Of a stretch of 64,000 nt of DNA, positions 33,357 to 41,025 are shown piece after piece. The number at the start of each line of letters is the position of its first letter. Within the stretch, counting starts at the first letter, position 1. This DNA comes from CAYWNK01 sp964459495. GTDB taxonomy: Bacteria > Planctomycetota > UBA1135 > GCA-002686595. The notes beneath the pieces were generated by a model. The model had not been told where the DNA came from, searched no databases, and saw only the letters and a program-made list of their open reading frames with translations. The stretch spans positions 43,028 through 107,027 of the forward strand of contig CAYWNK010000002.1 in NCBI GenBank assembly GCA_964459495.1, written 5' to 3'. Made by a program: the position numbers and the translations under genes.

Positions 33357-34523
33357 ATGCGATTCACCGCACTTCTACTTGTCGCCAACGCGGCTGCCTG
33401 TCAGCTGCCCGCGGACCGCCCGAACTACGAGACACCGCTGCCTTTCGGCTCGCCGGCACTGCTGCCGCTGGGTCCAGAGGAGGTCAGGCCCCACCTGGGC
33501 GGCGCCTGGCTCGACCGTGCGGATGTTCTGCCCGCGCTCGAGCGTTCGATCAGCTGGACCCGCACCGAGCACGCCGAGCAATTCTTCCCAGTCGCCAGCA
33601 TCCCCCACGACCTGGCCCTGGCCAGCCTTGAACGGCTGAAGACCCTGCTCAACACCTCGGAGAGCGCGTCCTCGTTCAACGCTTCGGTGATGGCCGAGTT
33701 CGACCTCTACAAGAGCGCCGGCTGGAACGGCCGAGGCGACGGCGTCTTGTTCACCGGCTACTGCACGCCAATCCTCGACGGCAGCCCCCAGCGCACCGCC
33801 GTGTATCGCCACCCGCTTTACGCGCTGCCCCAGGATTTGGAGAAGGCCGTCGACGGCACGATTCTCGGCCGGCGTACCGAACGCGGCCTAGAGCCCTACC
33901 CAACCCGCGGCGTCATCGAGGCCAGCGGCCTGCTCGAGAACAAGAACCTCGAGCTGGTCTGGCTCCGCGACCCCCTCGACGCCTTCATCGCCCACGTCAA
34001 CGGGTCCGCCTTCGTGCGCCTCACCGACGGTAGCGAGCTGCGTCTGGGCTACGCGGGCAAGAACGGCCAGCCCTACACGAGCCTCGGCGGCGAGCTCGTA
34101 CGCGACGGCGAAGTCGACGCGGCCGAGCTGTCCCTAGCCGAGTTGCGCCGCTGGGCCGAGCGCAACCCCGACCGGGTCGACCAATACCTGCGCCGCAACG
34201 ACAGCTTCGTCTTCTTCGCCCCCCTCGACGGCAACCCCCACGGCAGCCTGAACCTCGAGGTCACTTCCCAGCGCACCCTGGCCACCGACAAGAGCCTGTT
34301 CCCGCGCGGCGCCGCGGTCTTCGTCGACACGATTTTGCCTGTGCCCAGCGGCGGCGACATGCCGTTCCAACAGCTCATGTTCGACCAGGACACCGGCGGC
34401 GCGATCCGCACCGCCGGCCGCGCCGACATCTACCTGGGCGTAGGACCGGGAGCCGAACGCATGGCAGGTGCCACGCGGGCGGAAGGGCAGCTCTACTACC
34501 TGTTCCTCAAGCGCTCACGATGA
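33357..34523 (+). CDS. MltA-domain lytic transglycosylase-like lipoprotein
   Basis: The 388-residue protein starts with a short lipoprotein-like signal (MRFTALLLVANAAAC). It follows the MltA pattern: GVLFTGYCTPILDGSPQRTA, TRGVIEASGLLENKNLELVW, DPLDAFIAHVNGSAFVRLTD, LGYAGKNGQPYTSLGGEL, RNDSFVFF, LATDKSLFPRGAAVFVDTIL, and the 3D-domain end FDQDTGGAIRTAGRADIYLG with the conserved acidic residues. MltA enzymes cleave peptidoglycan glycan strands to 1,6-anhydro-muropeptides at the outer membrane. Here FTGYY is FTGYC and the QGSG motif is NGSA, so some substrate-site residues differ. It overlaps the MOSC gene by ATGA. Confidence 0.85.
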   Translation: MRFTALLLVANAAACQLPADRPNYETPLPFGSPALLPLGPEEVRPHLGGAWLDRADVLPALERSISWTRTEHAEQFFPVASIPHDLALASLERLKTLLNTSESASSFNASVMAEFDLYKSAGWNGRGDGVLFTGYCTPILDGSPQRTAVYRHPLYALPQDLEKAVDGTILGRRTERGLEPYPTRGVIEASGLLENKNLELVWLRDPLDAFIAHVNGSAFVRLTDGSELRLGYAGKNGQPYTSLGGELVRDGEVDAAELSLAELRRWAERNPDRVDQYLRRNDSFVFFAPLDGNPHGSLNLEVTSQRTLATDKSLFPRGAAVFVDTILPVPSGGDMPFQQLMFDQDTGGAIRTAGRADIYLGVGPGAERMAGATRAEGQLYYLFLKRSR

Positions 34524-34972
34524 CGCCCGGCCGGGTCGTCGCCGTTTGCCTCGGACCCGGGGGCATCCCCAAGCAGCCTGTGCCGAGCGCTGAGGTCGGG
34601 GTGCTGGGGCTAGAGGGCGACCGGCACCGCTTCGAGCTTCACGGCGGCGAAAACCGGGCCGTGTGTCTGTTCTCCACGGCCGACTATGCCTCCGTGGAGC
34701 GACTGCGCGTGGGGGCCCTGCCACCCGGCTCGTTCGGGGAGAATCTCCTCGTGGAGGATCTCGACTTCACCGAGCTGAGGCCCGGCGACCTGCTGCAGGT
34801 CGGCGACCAGGTCTTGCTCGAGATCCACGACATCCGCGAGCCCTGCGCGACCCTGAAGACCGTTGATCCGCGCTTCCCCGACCTGATGGTCGGTCGCAGC
34901 GGGTTCCTCGCCAGGGTCCAGCGGGGGGGGACGGTGCGAACCGGGATGGCGGTCGTACCCGTTCCGAAATGA
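34520..34972 (+). CDS. MOSC domain protein
   Basis: The 150-residue protein is a single MOSC domain, the C-terminal domain of molybdenum cofactor sulfurases and the core of YiiM-like proteins. Visible motifs are GVLGLEGDRHRFELHGGENR, ALPPGSFGENLLVEDLDFTE, LRPGDLLQVGDQVLLEIHDI and REPCATLKTVDPRF. The cysteine in REPC is the conserved position thought to carry sulfur. It acts in the cytoplasm on molybdenum cofactor or related sulfur transfer, but the partner enzyme is not in this window. The start ATG overlaps the MltA stop (34520-34523), which couples it to an envelope gene for no obvious biochemical reason. Confidence 0.87.
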   Translation: MTPGRVVAVCLGPGGIPKQPVPSAEVGVLGLEGDRHRFELHGGENRAVCLFSTADYASVERLRVGALPPGSFGENLLVEDLDFTELRPGDLLQVGDQVLLEIHDIREPCATLKTVDPRFPDLMVGRSGFLARVQRGGTVRTGMAVVPVPK

Positions 34973-35158
34973 GCCCAGCGCTGGGTCCAGGAAGCCGCAT
35001 TGCGTGGGGAGAATCGGCCCTGGGAAGCTCCAAATGCCGATGAATGGCCAGTTGTGCGGATGGCCGGCAGGGTCCAAATTGGGGAATCCCCGCCAGGCCC
35101 TCGCGCCCAGCGCCCGCGTCGGGTATTTCCATGCGGCCCCGCACGGCGGGACTCCACC

Positions 35159-35401
35159 ATGTCCGAATACGAAGCCACATCTTTCACGGTCGAACCAGTC
35201 GAAGGCGACGACCAGATCGCGATCACCATCCACGCCTCCGACGGCAACAAGTGGGAGTACGGCGTGCCCTTCAGCCGCTCCACCGGCCGCTACACGTTCG
35301 AGGAGATCGACGTGATCGCCATGGACTTCGGCGACGAATTCTCCGAGGAGCTCACCGAGAAGCTCGACGAGGTCGTCGCGAAGACCCTGGCCGACGGCTA
35401 G
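35159..35401 (+). CDS. Small acidic protein of unknown function
   Basis: The 80-residue protein (from the ATG at 35159, upstream frame ignored) is acidic, with no signal peptide. A beta-like first half (TSFTVEPVEGDDQIAITIH) is followed by a helical end (EEIDVIAMDFGDEFSEELTE). I do not recognise it. Its stop TAG at 35399-35401 overlaps the stop of the convergent TPR gene: the four bases CTAG (35398-35401) serve both genes. There is no terminator between them. Confidence 0.65.
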   Translation: MSEYEATSFTVEPVEGDDQIAITIHASDGNKWEYGVPFSRSTGRYTFEEIDVIAMDFGDEFSEELTEKLDEVVAKTLADG

Positions 35402-36450
35402 CGCGCTCCGCCGGGGTCTGCAGGCCCTTGATCCAGGGGTCCTGGCTCTTCCGATCCCCATCCGTTCTCGGAAGCTTCTTCCTTCTCCGAAGGCTCTTCG
35501 GCCGGGGGCTCCAGGAGCTGTTCGAAAGGACGCCTGGCCTCAGCATCGGTGACGAAGCCGAGCGCGTGGTCAATAAGGGAGCGCGCGCGGGCCTCCCGCC
35601 CAGACTGCATGCAGTGCGCCGCCAAGGCGAGCAGCGATTCGGTCGCGGCGGGATCTGCTTCGATCGCGCGCTCGTGGGCGGTAGCTGCGAGCCCGGCTGC
35701 CCCGCGTGCGGCTCGAAGCCGACCCAGCGCTGTCCACGCTCGCGACGCCTGGGGGTCGAGCTCCACCGCATGGGACAGCCAGGCCTCCGCCTGTGCCCCG
35801 CGCACGGGGTCAGACCCCATGCTCTTCTCGAGCAGCTCAGCCGCACGCACCAGCTCGCTGGCGCTGGCTACGCCCGCCCCGGCGAGCACGGCAAGGGCCT
35901 CGAGCTCAATCTCCTCCAGGCCGGATGCCCCGGCGGCCTGGGCGGCGCGGCGCGCCGATGCCGGCGGGCGCAGGCGTGCGGCCCGCAGGAGCAGCGGGGC
36001 GGCCCCGGCCAGATCCCCGCTGCTGGCCAGGCTCCGCCCAAGGCCCTCTAGCGCATCGAAGCGTTCCGGATCGAATGCAAGGGCCTGGGCATAGGCCTCC
36101 CGAGCACCGACCGGGCGATCCATTTGCTCGAGCGCCTGGCCCCGAAGGCTGGCCAGCTCAGCGCTGTCGAAGCTGTCACGTGCGGGCAAGAGGACTGCTA
36201 GGGCACTCTCTGGCCTGCCAGCTCCTAGGAGTGAGCGTGCCCAACCCGCTACGCTGTCGCCCGATCCGCCGTCCTCGAGCCAGAGCGCGTGGTAGCGCTC
36301 CGTCGCCTGGTCCCAATCCCCAAGCTCCAGGGCGCGCTCCGCCGCCTCAAAGCGTAAGCGCAGATCCACGTCCCCACCCCCTCCAGCAGCGCAGCCGAAG
36401 GAAAGCCCAACCAGCCCCAATCGCGCCAAACCTCGCCGTAGCCGTGCCAT
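35398..36450 (-). CDS. TPR-repeat lipoprotein
   Basis: The 350-residue protein starts at ATG 36450 with a lipoprotein signal (RLGLVGLSFGC). It then consists of tetratricopeptide-like helical pairs, for example AAERALELGDWDQATERYHA, GREAYAQALAFDPERFDALEG-like units, GRSLASSGDLAGAAPLLLRA and AWTALGRLRAARGAAGLAAT. The C-terminal 40 residues are acidic and Pro-rich. It is probably a membrane-anchored scaffold facing the periplasm. Upstream in-frame residues to 36594 contain no signal-like start. It is divergent from the HAD gene 58 bases away and shares its stop region with the 35159 gene. Confidence 0.78.
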   Translation of the reverse strand: MARLRRGLARLGLVGLSFGCAAGGGGDVDLRLRFEAAERALELGDWDQATERYHALWLEDGGSGDSVAGWARSLLGAGRPESALAVLLPARDSFDSAELASLRGQALEQMDRPVGAREAYAQALAFDPERFDALEGLGRSLASSGDLAGAAPLLLRAARLRPPASARRAAQAAGASGLEEIELEALAVLAGAGVASASELVRAAELLEKSMGSDPVRGAQAEAWLSHAVELDPQASRAWTALGRLRAARGAAGLAATAHERAIEADPAATESLLALAAHCMQSGREARARSLIDHALGFVTDAEARRPFEQLLEPPAEEPSEKEEASENGWGSEEPGPLDQGPADPGGAR

Positions 36451-36508
36451 AGCGGTCACGCTACAGCGCGGGATGTGCCGAAGAGACAGTTCGCGCCTGA
36501 ATCCCACC

Positions 36509-37225
36509 ATGTCCTCCAACCTGCCGCCCCTCCGCGCGCTCAGCCTCGATTTCGCGGGCACCCTCGCGATCGAACGCCACTCCCGAGCGGCCATCTACGC
36601 CCTGGCCGCACACAACGCGGGAATGGACGTGGAGGAGGACATCATGGTCGAGGCCATGGGGCGCGCGTGGCTCAGCTTACCGCTGGAGATCCAGGGCGCG
36701 TTCCGCGCAACGGACAGCTGGTTCCGACACTTCATACGTCAGGTGTTCGTCGACGATCTTGGGATGGATCCGGCGCGCTTGGGCGCGGTCCAGGAGGAGC
36801 TCTTTGCTGCCTTCTCGGACGCCACCAACTTCCAGGTCTTCCCCGGAGCTAAGAAGCTCCTCGATGTCGCGGCCAATAGCGGCCTGCGGGTGGTCATCGT
36901 GTCCAACTGGACCCCGCGGCTCCCCGACCTCATGCGCAAGCTGGATCTGATCCAGGGAGTCGATGCGATCGTGACCTCGTCCTCCGAACAGGTGGAGAAA
37001 CCCAATCCGGAGTTGTTCCGGCGGGCCATGTCGCGCGTAGGCGTCGGCCCAGCGGCCACGCTGCACGTCGGCGACCACCTGACCAATGACGTGACCGGGG
37101 CCCAAGCCGCCGGGATCGAGGCCATCTGGATCGACCGTGAGGGTACGCTGACACCCCCCGCAGACGTCTTCCGCCTGACGTCGCTCGAGGATGTCGTCGC
37201 CGTTGTGCGCAACCTGTGCCTATGA
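36509..37225 (+). CDS. HAD-superfamily hydrolase-like protein
   Basis: The 238-residue protein has the HAD Rossmann layout. Motif I is SLDFAGTLAIERH, motif II VVIVSNWTPRL, motif III lysine lies in SSEQVEKPNPELF, and motif IV is LHVGDHLTNDVTGAQAAGI. A helical cap lies between motifs I and II, as in the REG-2/HDHD3 or haloacid-dehalogenase groups. In motif I the usual DxD becomes DFA, so the general acid/base aspartate of phosphatases is absent; dehalogenases and a few others tolerate this. Function is unknown. The ATG at 36509 was chosen over an upstream in-frame alternative at 36473. It is coupled to MoxR through ATGA at 37222-37225. Confidence 0.83.
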   Translation: MSSNLPPLRALSLDFAGTLAIERHSRAAIYALAAHNAGMDVEEDIMVEAMGRAWLSLPLEIQGAFRATDSWFRHFIRQVFVDDLGMDPARLGAVQEELFAAFSDATNFQVFPGAKKLLDVAANSGLRVVIVSNWTPRLPDLMRKLDLIQGVDAIVTSSSEQVEKPNPELFRRAMSRVGVGPAATLHVGDHLTNDVTGAQAAGIEAIWIDREGTLTPPADVFRLTSLEDVVAVVRNLCL

Positions 37226-38220
37226 CCGAAAGCCAAGCCCTACAGGCCGAGATCAATCAGCTGCTGGAGCATCTGGGCGAGCTTCGCCAGGGCATCGCAA
37301 GGTCCTTTCTGGGCCAGGAAGAAGTGGCAGAGCTCCTGCTCCTTTCGTCCCTGGCGGGCGGCCACGCCCTACTCGAGGGTGCCCCAGGCCTGGGCAAGAC
37401 GACGCTCGTGCGAGGCCTCGCGAACAGCCTGGATCTCACCTTCCGGCGGGTGCAGTTCACGCCCGACCTGATGCCCGCTGACATTCTGGGTTCGCGCATC
37501 CTCGAGACCGACCAGGACGGAGCTCACCACTTCGAGTTCGAGCCTGGCCCGATCTTTACCCACGTGCTGCTCGCGGACGAGATCAACCGCGCGACACCGC
37601 GCACCCAGTCCGCCCTGCTCGAAGCGATGCAGGAACACCAGGTCACCATCCACGGCAAGACCCACCGGCTCGAAGAGCCCTTTCAGGTGATCGCGACCCA
37701 GAATCCGATCGAGATGGAGGGCACCTATCCCCTGCCCGAGGCCCAGCTCGATCGATTCCTGGTGAAGATCCAGCTCGAGCTGCCGCCACGCGAGGAGCTC
37801 GCACGGATCCTGCTGGCGACCACCGGCCTACAGAATCAAGGATCCACCCGCTCCCTGGACCGCAAGGCCGTCCTTCGGCTGCGCGCGCTCGTGCGGGAGC
37901 TGCAGGCATCCGACGATGTGGTCGACCGGGTCGCCGGCATCGTGCACGCGACGCACCCCCAGAGCGAGCTCGCCCCTGAGCCGGTTCGCTCCTTCGTGCG
38001 CTATGGAGCCAGCCCGCGCGCGGGGCAAGCGATCCTGCTCGTCGCCAAGGCGCGGGCACTTTGTGCCGGACGGCTGCACGTCAGCGACGAAGACATCGAA
38101 GCCGTCGCTCGCCCATGCCTACGTCATCGCCTGATCCTCGGCTATGAAGCGGACGCGGCGGGTGCGCGGCCCGACCATTTGGTGGACGCTGTGCTGGGCG
38201 CAGTGGCCCGCGCCTCATAG
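37222..38220 (+). CDS. MoxR-family AAA+ ATPase (without DUF58/VWA neighbours)
   Basis: The 332-residue protein shows the full MoxR AAA+ core: a helical start (EEVAELLLLSSLAGGHALLE), Walker A GAPGLGKTT from residue 53, FRRVQFTPDLMPADILG, Walker B LLADEINRATPRTQSALLEA, sensor I ATQNPIEMEGTYPLPEAQLD, and C-terminal SDEDIEAVARPCLRHRLIL. MoxR ATPases usually act as chaperones with VWA-domain partners. Here the partners are not adjacent: a HAD protein precedes it (ATGA overlap) and a small membrane gene converges on it with a 6-base overlap. It may serve the VWA operon at 46834-53356, which has its own MoxR, or another locus. Confidence 0.9.
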   Translation: MTESQALQAEINQLLEHLGELRQGIARSFLGQEEVAELLLLSSLAGGHALLEGAPGLGKTTLVRGLANSLDLTFRRVQFTPDLMPADILGSRILETDQDGAHHFEFEPGPIFTHVLLADEINRATPRTQSALLEAMQEHQVTIHGKTHRLEEPFQVIATQNPIEMEGTYPLPEAQLDRFLVKIQLELPPREELARILLATTGLQNQGSTRSLDRKAVLRLRALVRELQASDDVVDRVAGIVHATHPQSELAPEPVRSFVRYGASPRAGQAILLVAKARALCAGRLHVSDEDIEAVARPCLRHRLILGYEADAAGARPDHLVDAVLGAVARAS

Positions 38221-38496
38221 CCAGCCGAACAGGCCTAGGAACACGCCGCCCCCCAGGACCAGCAAGAAGGTCCAGCCGCGCCGTGGATGGAGCAACCCGC
38301 AAACCAGGGCCAAGATCGCGCCCCCCCCGGTGAGGCCCGCCGCACTCTGGATGCGGGGCTCCTCTGGACTGCCGATGAGCGCGAGCGCGAGCCCCCCCCA
38401 GGCCAGCGCGAGCCCAACCAAACCCGCTGCGCTGTTCCAGCCGGCGAGTGCCCATAGCACCGATTCCCCGCCCTCCTTCTCTTGGGTCGTCTGCAT
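38215..38496 (-). CDS. Small membrane protein of unknown function
   Basis: The 93-residue protein, from an ATG at 38496, has an acidic start (QTTQEKEGGESV) and about three hydrophobic segments: VLWALAGWNSAAGLVGLALA, then GLTGGGAILALVCGLLH and WTFLLVLGGGVFLGLFGWL. No family is recognised. The last 6 bases overlap the end of the convergent MoxR gene. The divergent nitrilase gene starts 59 bases away. Hydrophobicity and a clean start support a real gene; the role is unknown. Confidence 0.6.
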   Translation of the reverse strand: MQTTQEKEGGESVLWALAGWNSAAGLVGLALAWGGLALALIGSPEEPRIQSAAGLTGGGAILALVCGLLHPRRGWTFLLVLGGGVFLGLFGWL

Positions 38497-38554
38497 GCCA
38501 CCAAGGTACGCCTCCGACCCCAGGAACGTCTGGGGTAGACTCGGCGCCCCAACT

Positions 38555-39427
38555 ATGGACTGCACAATCCGCCTGGCCCAGGTCCAACCAACCCTGGGCG
38601 ACCTCGAACGCAACCTGGCGCTGCACCACGCAGCGATCGATGAGGCCGTCGCGACCGGGGTCCAGGTCCTCGTCTTCCCCGAGCTATCGCTGACGGGCTA
38701 CTTCCTGAAGGACCAGACGGCCGACGTCGCGCTGCGGCTCGATGCCCCCGAGCTGCGCTCGCTGGCGGAACGCTCCGGAGAGGTCTCGATCGCCGTGGGC
38801 TTCATCGAGCGCGACCCCAGCGGGCGGCTCTACAACAGCATCGGTTTCTTCGAGGACGGCTTGCTCCTGGGCGTCCACCGCAAGGTGCACCTGTGCACCT
38901 ATGGAATGTTCGAAGAGGGCAGGGACTGGGCCGCGGGTGACCGTTTTCGGCCGATCGCCTCAAAGCACGGCCTGCTGGGCTTCTTGATCTGCGAAGACAT
39001 GTGGCACCTCGACGGGGCCTACCTGTATTTCGTGGACGGTGTGGACGCCATCGTCTGCTGCTCGGCGAGCCCCGCGCGAGGCGTGGCGGAATCGGCCCGG
39101 GGCAGCGATGGTCCTGAACTCGAATCCAACCAGGTTTGGCGCAACCTGCACGAGGGCCTCGCCCTCTACACACGCACCTGGATCCTGTACTCGAACCGAG
39201 TTGGTTGGGAGGACGGCGTTCTCTTCGGGGGCGCTTCCCGAGCGGTCGATCCTTTTGGCGCAGAGGCCGGACGGCTGGAAGGCCTCGATCCAGGACACCT
39301 CGACGTAGCCGTCACCGACGGCGCCCTGCAGCGAGCACGGGTCGGCACGCCGTTGCGCCGCGACGCCAACCCACACCTTTTCCTCCGCGAACTCCAACGG
39401 CGTCTCGAGATCGAAGGAGAGGACTGA
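38555..39427 (+). CDS. Nitrilase-superfamily amidohydrolase (probable glutaminase partner of NadE)
   Basis: The 290-residue protein has the carbon-nitrogen hydrolase triad: Glu in VFPELSLTGYFL, Lys in HRKVHLCTYGMF, and Cys in LICEDMWHLDGAYL. The N-terminus (IRLAQVQPTLGDLERNLALH) resembles the glutaminase domain found at the N-terminus of glutamine-dependent NAD synthetases. The next gene is a stand-alone NadE, whose ATG overlaps this stop (39425-39429). The two are therefore probably a split glutamine-dependent NAD synthetase, this subunit releasing ammonia from glutamine. A different amide substrate cannot be excluded. The upstream frame to 38144 is open but overlaps the small membrane gene and lacks signal. 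Confidence 0.83.
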   Translation: MDCTIRLAQVQPTLGDLERNLALHHAAIDEAVATGVQVLVFPELSLTGYFLKDQTADVALRLDAPELRSLAERSGEVSIAVGFIERDPSGRLYNSIGFFEDGLLLGVHRKVHLCTYGMFEEGRDWAAGDRFRPIASKHGLLGFLICEDMWHLDGAYLYFVDGVDAIVCCSASPARGVAESARGSDGPELESNQVWRNLHEGLALYTRTWILYSNRVGWEDGVLFGGASRAVDPFGAEAGRLEGLDPGHLDVAVTDGALQRARVGTPLRRDANPHLFLRELQRRLEIEGED

Positions 39428-40248
39428 TGCATCCGCTCGATATCCAAACCGATCTCGCCGCCGAGATGCTGACGCGCTTCTTGCGCGATGAAGCCGGCCG
39501 CTTCGGGTTCGACAAGGCCGTACTCGGCCTCTCCGGCGGCATCGACTCCGCTGTTTCCTGCGCTCTGGCGGCGCGTGCGTTCGGGCCGCAAAACGTGCTC
39601 GGCGTTCGCATGCCTTACCGGACCTCGAATCCAGATTCGGAAACCGACGCCCTGGAGGTCGCAGAATCCCTCGGGGTTCGCACGAGCCGAGTGGATATCA
39701 CGCCGATGGCCGACGGCTACCTCGCCCAAGAGGAGATCGAGGACCGCACGCGCCGGGGCAACGTCATGGCGCGCGCGCGCATGGTGGTGCTCTATGACCA
39801 CTCCGCAGCCGAACGAGCACTGGTGATCGGCACGAGCAACAAGACCGAACTCCTGCTGGGTTACTCCACCCAGTTCGGGGACGCTGCTTCAGCTCTCAAC
39901 CCCCTCGGCGACCTCTACAAGCATCAGGTGTTCGCGCTCGCCCGGCATTTGGAGTTGCCCAGCTCTGTCATCGAGAAACCACCGTCCGCCGATCTGTTCG
40001 AAGGCCAGTCGGACGAAGCGGACCTGGGTTTCACCTACGCGGAAGCCGACGCGGCACTGTTCGATCTGGTAGATCGGCGGCTCTCGCCCGGGGAGATGGC
40101 CGCGGCCGGACACGATCCTGAACTGGTTCAGCAGCTCGTGCGCCGCATCCGCCAAAATCAGTACAAGCGCCTCCCCCCGATCGTGGCCAAGCTGGGGCAG
40201 CGCACGGTTGGCCTGGACTTCCGCTATCTGAGAGCCTGGGGAACCTAG
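39427..40248 (+). CDS. nadE: NAD+ synthetase
   Basis: The 273-residue protein has the ATP-pyrophosphatase P-loop SGGIDSAVSCAL near residue 36 and the NadE signature ERALVIGTSNKTELLLGY, followed by GDAASALNPLGDLYKHQVFA and PPSADLFEGQSDEADLGFTY. The reaction is amidation of deamido-NAD+ with ATP and ammonia, the last step of NAD synthesis in the cytoplasm. The size is that of ammonia-dependent or single-domain NadE, with no N-terminal glutaminase; the adjacent nitrilase-like gene probably supplies ammonia. The start ATG overlaps that gene's stop. A bidirectional-type hairpin follows at 40276-40317. Confidence 0.93.
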   Translation: MHPLDIQTDLAAEMLTRFLRDEAGRFGFDKAVLGLSGGIDSAVSCALAARAFGPQNVLGVRMPYRTSNPDSETDALEVAESLGVRTSRVDITPMADGYLAQEEIEDRTRRGNVMARARMVVLYDHSAAERALVIGTSNKTELLLGYSTQFGDAASALNPLGDLYKHQVFALARHLELPSSVIEKPPSADLFEGQSDEADLGFTYAEADAALFDLVDRRLSPGEMAAAGHDPELVQQLVRRIRQNQYKRLPPIVAKLGQRTVGLDFRYLRAWGT

Positions 40249-40275
40249 CCCGAACGGAAGCGCGAATTCAAAGGA

Positions 40276-40317
40276 GCAGCCCCATCGGTTCGCTGATCGA
40301 CGAACCGGTGGGGCTGC
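40276..40317. terminator. 17-bp hairpin between convergent genes
   Basis: GCAGCCCCATCGGTTCG (40276-40292) pairs with 40301-40317 around an 8-base loop, with one T-G pair. It sits between the NadE stop (40248) and the stop of the gene at 40353-40796 on the other strand, so it can serve both. A T-tract is absent. Confidence 0.7.
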
Positions 40318-40352
40318 ATCCGCACACCCAGGGAAATGGGTTGTTCTGTTGG

Positions 40353-40796
40353 CTAGCCTTGGAGGCGCAGGGCGAGGTCGTCGAAGTCGACGTTCTCAAG
40401 CTCGGAGCTCTGGATGGGGCCTAGCTTCTCCAGGCGCAGGCGTTCGGCGTAGGACGAGAGCTCGGTCGCGGATCCCTTGGGGAGAGCCCTGCCACGCTCC
40501 TGGGCGGCTTGGTCCATGACAGCGGCCAAGTTCTCCGGAAGGCCCTCGGGGAGGGTCTCACGGCGCTCGAGGGCCCGTCGTGCCCTCCGGCAGACCTCAA
40601 GGGTGCTGACGAGGTTGGTCTGGATGCGTCCCAGTCGATCCACATCGGGATCAGGTCCAGCCAGGGACTTCTTCACCTTGGCGTTGGCCACCTCAAGTAC
40701 CGCAATGAGGCAGTTGAGCTTGCGCATCAGGCGCTCACGGTACTCGGGAGAGTCGAGATCGGACTCGCGGAAGGGTCGTTTGGGCTGGTCGGACAT
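40353..40796 (-). CDS. Cytoplasmic protein of unknown function
   Basis: The 147-residue protein has no signal peptide. It is mostly helical and charged, with SPEYRERLMRKLNCLIAVLE, LAGPDPDVDRLGRIQTNLVS and LEVCRRARRALERRETLPEG, ending LENVDFDDLALRLQG. I do not recognise it. The start is an ATG at 40796; upstream in-frame residues to 40853 are low in signal. It stands alone between a terminator-like hairpin and 229 bases upstream of the RseB-like gene's end. Confidence 0.7.
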   Translation of the reverse strand: MSDQPKRPFRESDLDSPEYRERLMRKLNCLIAVLEVANAKVKKSLAGPDPDVDRLGRIQTNLVSTLEVCRRARRALERRETLPEGLPENLAAVMDQAAQERGRALPKGSATELSSYAERLRLEKLGPIQSSELENVDFDDLALRLQG

Positions 40797-41025
40797 GGTG
40801 CGGTGCTTGTCGAGGTGAGGTGCCGACCGGTTTGCCTTCCGGTGACACTTCAATGTACCCCACCCCTGGCGAGGGGGAGATTTCCTCTCATAGTCTCACA
40901 TCCGTAACCCAGTCAGCCGAGGGGGCAAGTCATAGACCTCGACTGCACACAGCCTGCCCCCATTCCCAATCGAGGGCCACGCGCGGATTCGCGCCCCAGG
41001 GCAAGCCCATGGCGACGCAGGGGAG

